A program made the position numbers and the translations under genes. A stretch of 64,000 bases of DNA from Kocuria rosea (lineage in GTDB: Bacteria > Actinomycetota > Actinomycetes > Actinomycetales > Micrococcaceae): contig NZ_CP035103.1 in assembly GCF_006094695.1 (NCBI RefSeq), positions 3,720,001 to 3,784,000 on the forward strand. The letters are read 5' to 3'. Shown piece after piece: positions 25,762 to 35,067 of the stretch. A model generated the notes under the pieces. The model searched no databases, had not been told where the DNA came from, and was given only the letters and a program-made list of their open reading frames with translations. The stretch's first letter is position 1; the number at the start of each line of letters is the position of its first letter.

Positions 25762-27051
25762 TCAGGGGTAGAGGCCCCGCGTGCGGTGGGCGTCGGCCAC
25801 GCGCTCCACCGCGGTGACGGTCGCGGCCTCGCGCAGGGTGAGGCCCCGGGCCGCGGCGACGTCGAGCAGGTGGTGCCAGGCGGAGAGCATGCGGTGCTCG
25901 AGACGGTGGTCGACCTCCTGGCGGGACCACCAGTAGGCCTGGTTGGACTGCACCCACTCGAAGTAGGAGACGACCACACCCCCGGCGTTGGCCAGGATGT
26001 CCGGCACCACCAGCACCCCGGCCTCGGCGAGGACCCGGTCGGCCTCGGCCGTGGTGGGACCGTTGGCGCCCTCGACGACGACCCGGGCTCGGACCTCGTG
26101 GGCGTTGGCCCCCGTGAGCACCCCTTCCACCGCCGCGGGCACCAGGAGGTCCACCTCGAGGGTCAGCAGCTGCTCGCCGGGGATCGTCTCGGCCCCGGGG
26201 AAGCCGACGACGGAGCCGATGACGGCCACGTGCTCCTGCAGGGCGCGGATGTCCAGGCCGTCGGCCCGGTGGACCGCTCCGTACTGGTCGGAGACGGACA
26301 CCACCTTCACCCCGGCCTCGGTGAGGAACAGGGCGGCGTCGGCGCCCACCTTCCCGAAGCCCTGCACCGCCGCGGTGGCCCGCGCCGCGGTGATGCCGAC
26401 GTGCTCGAGGGCGGCCAGCGCGATGTGCACCACCCCGGCCGAGGTCGCCGAGGCTCGCCCCAGGGACCCGCCGAGGCTCACCGGCTTGCCGGTGACCACC
26501 CCGGGCACGGTGTAGCCGGAGGAGACCGAGAAGGTGTCCATCATCCAGGCCATGGTCTGCTCGTCCGTGCCGATGTCCGGGGCGGGGATGTCCTTGTCCG
26601 GGCCGATGATCGGCAGGATCTCGGAGGTGTAGCGGCGGGTCAGCCGTTCGATCTCGGGACGGGAGTAGCGGCGGGGGTCCACGGTGATGCCGCCCTTGGC
26701 CCCGCCGTAGGGGACGTCGATCAGGGCGCACTTCCAGGTCATCCACATCGCCAGGGCACGGACCTCGTCGAGGTCGACCTGCGGGCTGTAGCGCACCCCG
26801 CCCTTGGCCGGGCCCCGGGAGACGTTGTGCTGGACCCGGTGGCCGGTCAGCACCTCCACCGACCCGTCGTCACGGCGCAGCGGGATGCTCACGGTCATCT
26901 CCCGCCGCGGGCTCGCCAGCAGGGCGTGCAGACCGGGCTCGTAGTCCAGGGTGGCCACGGCGGAGGCCAGCTGCGCCTGGGCATCGACCAGTGGGCCCAC
27001 GGTGTGGGAGGTGGTACCGATCCCGGGCAGGGACGACACGTCGGTGGTCAT
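25762..27051 (-). CDS. gdhA: Glutamate dehydrogenase
   Basis: A 429-residue hexameric-type glutamate dehydrogenase converting glutamate to 2-oxoglutarate and ammonia. The catalytic lysine motif is DVPYGGAKGGI, preceded by NVSRGPAKGGVRYSP, and the Rossmann motif is AAVQGFGKVGADAALFL. Length and sequence suit the NAD-linked RocG/GudB branch more than the 450-residue NADP enzymes, though cofactor use is inferred. AGGAG lies upstream of ATG 27051. The 237-base leader on its 5' side contains TTGACG (minus strand, 27153-27158), a possible -35. Confidence 0.93.
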   Translation of the reverse strand: MTTDVSSLPGIGTTSHTVGPLVDAQAQLASAVATLDYEPGLHALLASPRREMTVSIPLRRDDGSVEVLTGHRVQHNVSRGPAKGGVRYSPQVDLDEVRALAMWMTWKCALIDVPYGGAKGGITVDPRRYSRPEIERLTRRYTSEILPIIGPDKDIPAPDIGTDEQTMAWMMDTFSVSSGYTVPGVVTGKPVSLGGSLGRASATSAGVVHIALAALEHVGITAARATAAVQGFGKVGADAALFLTEAGVKVVSVSDQYGAVHRADGLDIRALQEHVAVIGSVVGFPGAETIPGEQLLTLEVDLLVPAAVEGVLTGANAHEVRARVVVEGANGPTTAEADRVLAEAGVLVVPDILANAGGVVVSYFEWVQSNQAYWWSRQEVDHRLEHRMLSAWHHLLDVAAARGLTLREAATVTAVERVADAHRTRGLYP

Positions 27052-27288
27052 GGCGGCAGGTTCTCCTGAAGGCAGTGAAGGGGAGGTCGCGGCACGAAGG
27101 ACTCCGCGCTGCGGAGTGTGACGTGCACAACACCAGTGTGAGCCTTCGGAAGCGTCAACAACAGCGATGAATTCTGCGCATGAATCATCAGGAACGCTTA
27201 TCAAATCCCTCCCGCCACCCGGCGACTCCCGGTCGCCCCGGCCCGCCCCGCACTCCAGGGAGCCACGGCACGAGCACCGGCGCCCCTC

Positions 27289-27960
27289 CTACCGATCGTC
27301 CCGTCGGCGCACCATCTCGGCGATCCACACGGGGGCGTACGGAGACGTGCAGTTCGGCGGGGTCGGATAGTCCTTGAGCACCCCCAGGCGCTCACCGATC
27401 CCGAGAGCCCGGGTTCGGTGCTCGGGGTGCTCGATCCCGATCTGCGCCAGGCAGGTGTTCATCGCCCACTGCAGGCGCTCCGGGGCGGCCCTCATCTGCG
27501 CCTCGATGACGTCGAGCAGACCGGCGAGGTCGAGCCCCTCGGGCTTCTTCACCACGCGGTCGGCGGTCAGCGCCCACCCGGCGCTCGCGACGACTGGGTC
27601 CGGATCGGCCAGCCACGCCAATCGCAGGTCTTCGGCGTGCGGGCTCTTCTTCACCACGTAGTTCACGAACCAGTCGTGCACCTTGGGGACGCGCGTCTCG
27701 CGCACCATGGCGTCCAGCTCGTCCCGCTCGAAGGCTTTCGGTCGGCAGATCAGGAGCGCCAGCAGTCTCGCCGCGGTGTCCCCCGTTCCCCAGAGCTCGA
27801 GGGCGAGGTCCTGCTGCGCCTTCAGCCGCTTCGCGACCGCCCGCAGCTGGGTGAGGTTCACCCCGTGGTCGTCGCCGTGCCGCTCGTTCACGGCGCGCGC
27901 CCTCGGATCTTCGAGCGCGGCCAGCTCGGCCATCACCTCGGCCACCGTTGTCTCGGCCAT
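27289..27960 (-). CDS. AlkD-like DNA alkylation repair protein
   Basis: A 223-residue HEAT-repeat protein of the DNA alkylation repair (AlkD-like) family. The landmark NLTQLRAVAKRLKAQQDLALE (given here as NLTQLRAVAKRL, then KAQQDLALELW) is near residue 35, followed by helices ending in VHDWFVNYVV and a DPVVASAGWAL repeat. AlkD glycosylases remove bulky alkylated bases from DNA. A strong AGGAGG precedes the ATG at 27960. This is the last clearly core-type gene before the variable region. Confidence 0.8.
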   Translation of the reverse strand: MAETTVAEVMAELAALEDPRARAVNERHGDDHGVNLTQLRAVAKRLKAQQDLALELWGTGDTAARLLALLICRPKAFERDELDAMVRETRVPKVHDWFVNYVVKKSPHAEDLRLAWLADPDPVVASAGWALTADRVVKKPEGLDLAGLLDVIEAQMRAAPERLQWAMNTCLAQIGIEHPEHRTRALGIGERLGVLKDYPTPPNCTSPYAPVWIAEMVRRRDDR

Positions 27961-28811
27961 TCCGGCCTCCTGCTCCTCGCGTGTGAGAGCCAGCCTAGGA
28001 GGTGGGTCGGGCCGGCCGTCGCATGCGTCGCCGTCGACCTTCCCGGCGTACACGACGTGCAGAGAAGGCGGACCCCGTGGCCCGCCCATCGGACGGACGG
28101 AGGCGCCCCGCCCGAAGGATGCGTGCGGTCGGGGCCGTCCTCTACTTCGATGGGGCGGCACCACCCGCGCCGAGCAGCCCGAGGGCCCATCACCGAGTCC
28201 AATCCGAATACGACATTCCCGCCAGCGTCGCGGAGCATCTGGCGGAGCCCGGGAAACAGCTCCACAGTTTGGGAGGGCGACGCTCAGTACCCGGAGTCGA
28301 TCGCGGGGAGCAGCGAGCGTCCGCCGTCCTCGAGCGAGGAACCCGGCTCCCGTTGACGTGCGCTGAAGCTGCGACAGGAGCGCGCCTGCCCCGCGCCTGA
28401 CATCCCCGTCGTGGCTCCACCCTGGGTGCGGGGGCCAATGAATTCGGGGGCGCCAGGCGGCACCCGATGCTGGTGACGCCGAGCGCAGAGGCGAACTCAC
28501 CGCGCGCGAGCCCCGGCTCATCGAGGGACTGCCCGGGTAGCGACAGTCCTTCAGCCAGCGTCGGCCCCACGATCCGACAGTCGACCATCGCACCTTGCAT
28601 GTCCATCCTCGGCGCCGGCGTCCCGGGGGCGGAGGACACCACCACAGCATCGGCCGTGTGCGTCGAACAGCGGCACCACGACTCTGGGGTCTCACGAGCC
28701 GACGAAGGACGGCGCGATGGGAGGGCATCGCCGCAGATGGGGGCATGGGGAGGACGAGTGTGCCGGTTTGTGACAAAGCATGGAACTGGTCTTCGCCCAC
28801 TAGATGCATGT
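27961..28811. other. Spacer without a supported gene
   Basis: About 850 bases separate the AlkD-like gene from the next promoter. Overlapping short ORFs exist on both strands, but none has a credible ribosome site plus coherent codon use or a recognisable family. A minus-strand stretch near 28480-28630 reads VDCRIVGPTLAEGLSLPGQS, which looks protein-like but is cut by stops, so a decayed gene is possible. It may mark the left edge of the acquired region. Confidence 0.4.
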
Positions 28812-28840
28812 GATTGCAAATGCAATCTACTATTCAGTAG
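28812..28840. promoter_or_regulatory. Two inverted repeats before the OmpA-lipoprotein operon
   Basis: GATTGCA-AA-TGCAATC (28812-28827) is a perfect 7-bp inverted repeat, immediately followed by CTACT-ATTC-AGTAG (28827-28840). They lie 18-46 bases before the ATG at 28858 in a distinctly AT-rich patch. This is where the promoter of the operon should be, so operator function is likely. The binding protein is unknown. Confidence 0.5.
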
Positions 28841-28857
28841 TGCGAGAGCGAGGGGCA

Positions 28858-30054
28858 ATGAACATGGGGAACAGGCGGCTGGTGGCTGCTTCGGCTCTGC
28901 TGATGACGGCAGCGCTGGTCACAGGATGCGGAGAGGCCGAGGCGGTGCCTTCGGCGGGACAGATGGTGCTGATTGCCGGAGACCGGCAGGGAATGGCATC
29001 CATCGTGGACGAGTCGGGCCGCGATCCAGAGATCGTCATCGCCTCACTGCGCGAGCAGTTGATGGATCGTTTCGACCGTGACATGACGGTGTCCGTCATC
29101 CCGGCCGACGGGGATCCGCAGACAGCGCAGACCGAGATCTACGAGCTCGACACCGACAATCCGACCCAGCGAGCGGAGTCCCCGGAAAAGCGGCTGGAGG
29201 ACCTCAGCGAGAACCTGGCGGACCTGCAGGCCTCTTCCGGCGAGTCCGACGTCCTGAGCGCTCTCGACCTCGGCGGCCGGCCCACTGCGGATTCCGAGCG
29301 CAAGGTCCTCTACGTCTACGACAGTGGAGTATCCACCGCCGGACCCCTGGCCATGCAGAACGGCCTGCTCGGACCGCAGACCGACGTCGCCGAGATCGTG
29401 GCGCAGCTCCAGGACGCCGGCAACATTCCGCACCTGGACGGCGTGGAATTGCACTGGTGGGGCATGGGTCAAGTCCTCGACCCGCAGGCCACCGTGCCGG
29501 TGTGGGCCCGGACCAAGCTGCAGGAGCTCTGGACGGCAGTCGTCGAGGCCGGTGGAGGGTCGGTCGTCTTCCACGACGACACCGTGCAGGCCACCGCCCC
29601 GTCCGGCGACCTGCCTGAGGTCACCCCGGTGACGTTCAGCGACGTGGTGGCGAAGCCGGTGTCCGTGACTCTCCCGGAGTCCCAGGTCTCCTTCCAACCC
29701 GACACTGCGGACTTCGTCGACCCCGCGGCCGCGGAGCAGACGCTGACCGAGCTGGTCTCCTCCCTGGAGTCGTCCTCGGCCAAGTCCCTGTGGGTGACGG
29801 GATGCACGGCGAACCCCGAGGGTGTCTCCACCGAGCAGATGCAGTGGCTGTCCGAACAGCGGGCGCGCACGATCGCTGAGTCGCTGAAGAGCGCCGGACT
29901 GAGCACGGAGCTGCACGTGCAGGGTATGGGCCCCGACTGTCCCGGGCGCACCCCTGAGGTCGCCGGAAGTGCGGGGCTGGAGGCAGCTCAGGCCAAGAAC
30001 CGCCGGGTGCTGATCACCTCCACCGAACTCTCCCCGGCAGCCCTCCAGGACTGA
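28858..30054 (+). CDS. OmpA-type C-terminal domain lipoprotein
   Basis: A 398-residue exported lipoprotein. The signal peptide has a basic start, a hydrophobic run and the lipobox LVTGC at about residues 21-25. Residues 40-230 form an unknown domain with a von Willebrand A-like strand (KVLYVYDSGVS). Residues 280-395 are an OmpA/MotB-like peptidoglycan-binding domain (VSFQPDTADFVDPAA, then KNRRVLITS at the end). It would be tethered to the outer face of the membrane and bind cell wall. ATG 28858 follows GCGAGGGG; ATG 28864 is an alternative. It leads the four-gene run to 32729. Confidence 0.78.
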   Translation: MNMGNRRLVAASALLMTAALVTGCGEAEAVPSAGQMVLIAGDRQGMASIVDESGRDPEIVIASLREQLMDRFDRDMTVSVIPADGDPQTAQTEIYELDTDNPTQRAESPEKRLEDLSENLADLQASSGESDVLSALDLGGRPTADSERKVLYVYDSGVSTAGPLAMQNGLLGPQTDVAEIVAQLQDAGNIPHLDGVELHWWGMGQVLDPQATVPVWARTKLQELWTAVVEAGGGSVVFHDDTVQATAPSGDLPEVTPVTFSDVVAKPVSVTLPESQVSFQPDTADFVDPAAAEQTLTELVSSLESSSAKSLWVTGCTANPEGVSTEQMQWLSEQRARTIAESLKSAGLSTELHVQGMGPDCPGRTPEVAGSAGLEAAQAKNRRVLITSTELSPAALQD

Positions 30055-30205
30055 CGGAACACCCCCTTCCACCACACCGGACAGGGAGCACCCTGCGACG
30101 GAGCTGTGAGCGGCCTCCGGCGCGATCAGGCTGCGCCCATGAGCCACACCCACGACAGCCCTCGGCAACAACTCGGCGACCCCTGATCGGGAAAGGAACC
30201 CCACG

Positions 30206-31666
30206 ATGAGCATTGCTCCCCCTGACGAGTTGCGCACCGACTCAGCCGGGTCCCGCACCGTCCCGGGGCCGGACATCCCGGAACGCCCCAACCACGCCCA
30301 GTTCACCGACGCCTGTTTCCAGGACGGTCTCACGGACGCCGCCCGCGGCATCTTCGACAAGCACTCCTTCACGTCGCAGGCTCCCACCACCTTCGAGCAC
30401 CGCTGCTCCAGCTGGCTGGGCTTCGCCCTGGGCAAGGCGATCGACCAGCGGCACGAGGACCTGTACACGGCTCGGGACATCACCGCCCGGACCGAGGCCG
30501 ATCTCGTGCGGGCACAGGGCCGGCTCCATCACGCCGAGGAGGAGCTCGCCGAGGTCGAGGGCAGGATGGACGAGACCCGGGCGATCCTCGACGACCCCGG
30601 TCACCCCCTCTATGAGCCGCTCGCCGAGATGCTGTCCTCCACCGAGCCGGTGGACCAGAAGGCCGCCAAGAAGTCGCGGAAGAGCCTGCGGCCGGCGTTC
30701 CACACGGTGCGTCGCGTCGCACTGTGGTTCTGGAGCCGCCCGTACCTGTACACGCTCCTGTGGCTCGCCCTGGTGGGTGGCGAGGTCGGACTCATCTACG
30801 GGATCACCCAGCGTCTCGGCGACGACCAGCTGACCGGACAACTGCTGGCGCTGTCCGTCGCCGGGCTCTCGGTGGCGATCGCCTCGTTCGCCATTCCCCC
30901 GCTGCTGGACCGCAACGCCTCACCTTCCCGCAAAACCGTCGGCTGGATCGCGGTGACCCTCTACGTGGTCACGATCGTGGCCCTGGGATGGTTGCGTTAT
31001 CTCACCTCCCTACCCGACGTGCTGGAACTGGCGGAGGACGCTACCGACCGTTCCGTCGTGGACGTCGTCCTGCCCTGGTTCGGCGATGCGCTGCTGTACT
31101 CGATGTGGACCGCCCTGCCCCTGGCCCTGACCCTCGCCATCGCCCTTCTCGAGACACGCTGGCCCACGAAAGCGTCCTCCAGGAAGCACCTGAGCGAAGC
31201 CGACCTGAACCGACTTCAGGCCGAGAGCACGGAGCGGGCCGAGGCCGAGAAGAAGGCCTCGGAGGCCGAGCACCAGTTGCAGCACCAGCGTGGCCAGCTC
31301 ATCAGCCACCTCAGGGGGCTGCGGCTGCGCCGTCAGGTCCTCCAGGAGACGGTCGTCGTGCTCCGAGCCGAGGAGGCGCAGGCCAGGGCCACCCGGGAGA
31401 ACGTCATGCTCAACGAGCTGGCCATCGATCAGCGCACCCGGGCCCACCTGCAGTCGCTGCCGGAGATGATCCGGGAGGGGTTCCTGCGCTATCTCCAGGG
31501 CCTGGAGCAGGCCATGGCCGATCCCACGGTGACCGCCCATCTCCACGAGGCAACGGAAACCTACATGGTTCGCTATGAGAAGGTCGCAGCGGCCAAGGTG
31601 GCCGAGTACCTGACCTACCTGGACGAGAACCCGCTGGCTCCTCCCGCCATGGCCAGGAACGGCTGA
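30206..31666 (+). CDS. Coiled-coil membrane protein, unknown family
   Basis: A 486-residue protein. Residues 1-150 are soluble and end in a charged helix (RLHHAEEELAEVEGRMDETR). About four transmembrane helices follow at roughly 180-330 (for example LYTLLWLALVGGEVGLIYG and YSMWTALPLALTLAIALL). Residues 345-440 form a long coiled coil rich in Glu/Ala/Gln. AAAGGAA precedes the ATG. It is the second gene of the envelope operon. The layout recalls large membrane scaffolds, but I recognise no family. Confidence 0.72.
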   Translation: MSIAPPDELRTDSAGSRTVPGPDIPERPNHAQFTDACFQDGLTDAARGIFDKHSFTSQAPTTFEHRCSSWLGFALGKAIDQRHEDLYTARDITARTEADLVRAQGRLHHAEEELAEVEGRMDETRAILDDPGHPLYEPLAEMLSSTEPVDQKAAKKSRKSLRPAFHTVRRVALWFWSRPYLYTLLWLALVGGEVGLIYGITQRLGDDQLTGQLLALSVAGLSVAIASFAIPPLLDRNASPSRKTVGWIAVTLYVVTIVALGWLRYLTSLPDVLELAEDATDRSVVDVVLPWFGDALLYSMWTALPLALTLAIALLETRWPTKASSRKHLSEADLNRLQAESTERAEAEKKASEAEHQLQHQRGQLISHLRGLRLRRQVLQETVVVLRAEEAQARATRENVMLNELAIDQRTRAHLQSLPEMIREGFLRYLQGLEQAMADPTVTAHLHEATETYMVRYEKVAAAKVAEYLTYLDENPLAPPAMARNG

Positions 31667-31674
31667 GCGCCGCC

Positions 31675-31962
31675 ATGAACGACATCCTCTCAGCCGGCGT
31701 GGGTACCGCGATCCTGGTGCTCACAGCGCTCCTCCTCCTGGCGGCAATCGTCCTGCTCGTGCGCTGGCTGGCCGCCCGCAGCGGAGATGAGCCCGACACC
31801 GAGACCTCTCCCTGCCCCGCCTGCTCTGGCAACCTCGTCGGCTGCTCGCACTGCGGGGGCCAGTGGCGGGAACAGCTGTGCGTCGAGTGCCGGCTGGGTC
31901 AAACCTGTACCCACTGCAACCTGTCGTGGGCCTACTACCTCAAGAACGAAAGGACAGCGTGA
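31675..31962 (+). CDS. Small membrane protein with zinc-ribbon cysteines
   Basis: A 95-residue protein with one N-terminal transmembrane helix (TAILVLTALLLLAAIVLLVRW) and a C-terminal cytoplasmic or exported knuckle carrying eight cysteines, in CPACSG, CSHCGGQW, CVEC and CTHCNLSW pairs. The four CxxC pairs suggest two bound zinc ions. It starts nine bases after the preceding gene and overlaps the next (TGATG), so it is part of the operon. Function unknown. Confidence 0.75.
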   Translation: MNDILSAGVGTAILVLTALLLLAAIVLLVRWLAARSGDEPDTETSPCPACSGNLVGCSHCGGQWREQLCVECRLGQTCTHCNLSWAYYLKNERTA

Positions 31963-32729
31963 TGGGTCGCTTCCTGGTGCCGTCCGGTCATCTGCTGGCG
32001 GGTGCTCCGCCCATGGCCTCCCGTGTGGGTTTCTGGCAACGCCGATCCGCTGTGCGCGCAGGCAAGCGCAGCGCTGCGACGACCGTGCCCGACACCGAGG
32101 GACACCACCCGGCCACCCGCGCGATGGCAGCGGAGATCGCCGAGATCGAGGCGTGGATCCACACCTCCCTCATCAAGGCGGTGGAAGGTCTCGACCGACG
32201 GATTGCCCCCGCCGAAGCGCAGATCCGCCTGCTCACGGACGACCTCCCGCCCGAACCTCCCGCCGAGCCCCCCGTGGCCCGAGCTCCGATGAGCGCCGCC
32301 GAGCAGGAGAACGTGCGCGAGCAGGAGAAGATGCTCCACCGGCAGAAGGAACGCCGCGCCGCTGCCCTCGAGGAACTGCACCAGCTTCAACGGGAGGTCG
32401 CCGAGCTCAGCCAGCAGCGCGAGCATCTGCATTCCACCGCGGCCGGCGTCCTTTTTTCCTGGATCGCCCGCTTCGACCGGTTGGCCGCGTACCACCGTGC
32501 AGGGTTCGTCCGCGCGCTGACCCGCCGCTTCTTCGCCCCGCCGCTGACGGTCAAGGATCCCGGGAACCTGCCCATGCCCTCATACGAGCCCAAGCATGCG
32601 TGGTTCGCGGGTGGGCAGCTCCCGGTGACCGTCACCGAGGTCCATCCCCAGCAGCAGCCCACGCTGCGCTGGGCCCACCTGCCCTGGAATTTGGACCGCC
32701 TGACCCCTTCGGTTTCCGGGAGCCGCTGA
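31962..32729 (+). CDS. Coiled-coil protein, last gene of the envelope operon
   Basis: A 255-residue protein with no hydrophobic segment. The central part is coiled coil (EQENVREQEKMLHRQKERRA, then LEELHQLQREVAELSQQ), followed by a basic, aromatic C-terminal region (FDRLAAYHRAGFVRALTRRF). The ATG at 31962 overlaps the preceding stop (TGATG), so a longer in-frame start at 31863 is not needed. It probably works with the coiled-coil membrane protein encoded two genes earlier. No family recognised. Confidence 0.68.
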   Translation: MGRFLVPSGHLLAGAPPMASRVGFWQRRSAVRAGKRSAATTVPDTEGHHPATRAMAAEIAEIEAWIHTSLIKAVEGLDRRIAPAEAQIRLLTDDLPPEPPAEPPVARAPMSAAEQENVREQEKMLHRQKERRAAALEELHQLQREVAELSQQREHLHSTAAGVLFSWIARFDRLAAYHRAGFVRALTRRFFAPPLTVKDPGNLPMPSYEPKHAWFAGGQLPVTVTEVHPQQQPTLRWAHLPWNLDRLTPSVSGSR

Positions 32730-32891
32730 CCGGGACTGTTTCGTCGGGGAAGCAGCTGATCGGCTGCCGCAGCAGTCCGATCCGCCCAATCCTGTACTGA
32801 ACGATGGACCGCGACTTCGTGACCGCGTGGTGGACAACCCCCCTCGCCATGACCGAACGCAGTGGTGACGCCCGCCCCCATCACGGGCCAA

Positions 32892-33377
32892 TCAGTAAGC
32901 CGCTGCCGCCGGCTCCAGGGCTCGAACGCCTCGGACCTCCCCCGCCATCTCCCGGATGCTCTGCCACAAGTTATTTCGGAGAGACATGAGGTCGTGCAGG
33001 GACCTGTCCGGCTGGTGAGCTGTGGCTTGGCGGTACCGGTTGCAGGCCCTCGTCATGTCGGAGAGGGGTTTCTGGGCACCAGACTCCGGACGAGCCTGCT
33101 CGCGCGCCAGGCGGATGCGATCGTGGATGTCCAGGACGCTGGCGTTCACGTTGTGACAGTCGTCCAACCTCTGCGCGCCGGGAACGTCTCTGACGTTGGC
33201 GATCACAGCGAACGCCCTCCGGTGGTGGATCTCGTCTACCAGCAGCCGTAGCGCGTGCTTCTCATTGCTCCGTCGTTGCAGCCGATAGGTGATCAGCGCG
33301 ATCACCACGGTCAGGACAGATCCCACCACGGCCGCAATGATTGCCACCCAGAAGTCCGGCCAGAACGTGTTCCACAT
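32892..33377 (-). CDS. Small membrane-anchored protein
   Basis: A 161-residue protein with one N-terminal helix (FWVAIIAAVVGSVLTVVIAL) and a basic juxtamembrane stretch (YRLQRRSNEKH), followed by a helical domain (HHRRAFAVIANVRDV, IHDRIRLAREQ). The pattern resembles membrane-anchored helical proteins of unknown function. It faces the previous operon and is divergent from the small membrane genes that follow. Confidence 0.6.
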   Translation of the reverse strand: MWNTFWPDFWVAIIAAVVGSVLTVVIALITYRLQRRSNEKHALRLLVDEIHHRRAFAVIANVRDVPGAQRLDDCHNVNASVLDIHDRIRLAREQARPESGAQKPLSDMTRACNRYRQATAHQPDRSLHDLMSLRNNLWQSIREMAGEVRGVRALEPAAAAY

Positions 33378-33624
33378 CCGGTCATCATGTCATCGTCTGG
33401 GCGCACGACTGCATGCGAACAGGCCTGAAGCGAACCTTGATGCTCGGCGTTTCCGAAGCGTCGACAGCTACCGCTTATGCGCCCTATTCGCAGTATGTGG
33501 CTTCCGGCCCTGGACACAAGCCCATACCCCCACTCGGATTTGAAGGACGCGTAATGCACCGGCTTCCAGCAAGAAACAGTTTGCGATAGTTACGATGAGG
33601 GAATTACTCCATTGAAAGGCCTCC

Positions 33625-33918
33625 ATGTCGCCTCGCGCCCAACGCACGCTAGGTCAAAAACTCATCCGGGAGTTTGTTCTCCTCACCGGCGCGGTGATCG
33701 TCGCCGCGATCACCATGACGCTTGTCTACCAGGTGATCATGAATATGGTCGCCCCTGAGCTCACCGATGGTCTGGCCAGCGCACCCCCAAGGTGGGAACA
33801 GGAACAGGACCTCGACACGACCAACCCGATGTACGCCGGTACTGAGATCCGCCTGCACGACGACGAAACCCGCATCACCGTGGCGATGCGAGACCGCGAG
33901 TACCGGGGCTGGCCATGA
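33625..33918 (+). CDS. Small single-pass membrane protein
   Basis: A 97-residue protein with one transmembrane helix (FVLLTGAVIVAAITMTLVY) after a basic N-terminus, and an acidic soluble tail. AAAGG lies before the ATG. It overlaps the next gene by four bases (ATGA), so they form an operon. No family recognised. Confidence 0.6.
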   Translation: MSPRAQRTLGQKLIREFVLLTGAVIVAAITMTLVYQVIMNMVAPELTDGLASAPPRWEQEQDLDTTNPMYAGTEIRLHDDETRITVAMRDREYRGWP

Positions 33919-34289
33919 GCCAGGACCCACAACAGCAGGCCGTTGATGAATACCTAGCGGACAAGGGTCTGGACTACCGACCCGGGGACCGAATGCCGTG
34001 GAAGGCGTGGGAGCGGGCCGTCTACAAAGTTTCCTGGCGTGTATCCGCGGCCGGATTCCTGCTCATGGTCGTCGGCCTGCAGGGCGGGCTCTACACGCAA
34101 CCCTGGTTCATGCCCGTCGCCGGAGTACTCCTCAACGCCATGTGGCCGGCCATCATCGCTTTCATCCCCGCCTACTACCGCTTCTACCGGGTCCACGACA
34201 TCGTCAACCCGCGACAACCGCGCCGCAAACACGTCTGCGTCGACCAGTGCGACCAGCACCGCGATCACTACGGAGTGGACACACCGTGA
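33915..34289 (+). CDS. Small membrane protein with His/Cys tail
   Basis: A 124-residue protein with two central hydrophobic helices (SAAGFLLMVVGLQGG and VAGVLLNAMWPAIIAFIPAY) and a polar C-terminus containing CVDQCDQHRDHYG, a potential metal site. It begins at an ATGA overlap with the preceding gene and is followed after 55 bases by the EcsC gene. Function unknown. Confidence 0.6.
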   Translation: MSQDPQQQAVDEYLADKGLDYRPGDRMPWKAWERAVYKVSWRVSAAGFLLMVVGLQGGLYTQPWFMPVAGVLLNAMWPAIIAFIPAYYRFYRVHDIVNPRQPRRKHVCVDQCDQHRDHYGVDTP

Positions 34290-34344
34290 ACCACACGCTT
34301 TTTGCCTTGGCTGCACTCACGCAAAATCTCGGAGAGGAATTCTG

Positions 34345-35067
34345 ATGACCAATACGACCACCTTTGAACCCGAGGAGACGTCGACGTCTACCGCCGAGAA
34401 GGCGTCCGAGCAGCTTCTGAAGCTGGTCGGCAAAGTGATCGACACAGATATCGGTCCGCTAACGGGGTCGATCAAGTGGGCGGAAAACCGGCTGGCCCGT
34501 GCCCAGGGAAGCCGCTATGAGCCCAACGCCGAACCGACAAGGACAGTCAGGCCGGACGAGCGCGACGATATCGAGAAGGTGATCAAGAGGCTGATCCTCG
34601 AGTCGGTCGAAGCTGCCAGTGTCAACGGCTTCGTGACCGGACTTGGGGGGTTCATCACAATGCCAGTGACCATTCCCGCAAACATGGCCGGCGCACTCGT
34701 GATCAATGCACGTCTCGCCGCCGCAATCGCCTACCTACGCGGGTACGACCCCAAGGACCCCCACGTCAGCACGGTGGCCACGCTGATCGCGGTAGGCTCC
34801 AGCGCGCAGCAGGTCGCGAAGGCATTCGGCATCAAGGTCGGCGAGAAGGTGGCAATTCAGGCGATCAAGAAGCTCCCCATGGCGCTGATTTACCAGATCA
34901 ACAAGAAGGCCGGTTTCATGCTCCTGGCCAAGTACGGTACGAAGCGTTCGGTCGTTACCTTGGCGAAGGGTGTACCGCTCGTCGGTGGAGTGATCGGCGG
35001 CGCGGTGGACGCGACCATGACCAGCGTTGTCGGCCGCACCGCGAAAGCGATGTTCCCCGTCGACTGA
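34345..35067 (+). CDS. EcsC-family protein
   Basis: A 240-residue protein of the EcsC family. Diagnostic segments are GFVTGLGGFITMPVTIPANM (about residue 95) and INARLAAAIAYLRGYDPKDP, followed by TLIAVGSSAQQVAKAFG. ATG 34345 follows GGAGAGG. EcsC proteins are associated with membranes or transport modules, but their role is poorly known; some neighbour defence or secretion genes. It closes the group of small membrane genes. Confidence 0.82.
   Translation: MTNTTTFEPEETSTSTAEKASEQLLKLVGKVIDTDIGPLTGSIKWAENRLARAQGSRYEPNAEPTRTVRPDERDDIEKVIKRLILESVEAASVNGFVTGLGGFITMPVTIPANMAGALVINARLAAAIAYLRGYDPKDPHVSTVATLIAVGSSAQQVAKAFGIKVGEKVAIQAIKKLPMALIYQINKKAGFMLLAKYGTKRSVVTLAKGVPLVGGVIGGAVDATMTSVVGRTAKAMFPVD

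Noticed and set aside
28467..29081. Plus-strand 204-codon frame across the operon promoter
   Set aside because: It overlaps the palindromes and the lipoprotein signal peptide in another frame and has no ribosome site.
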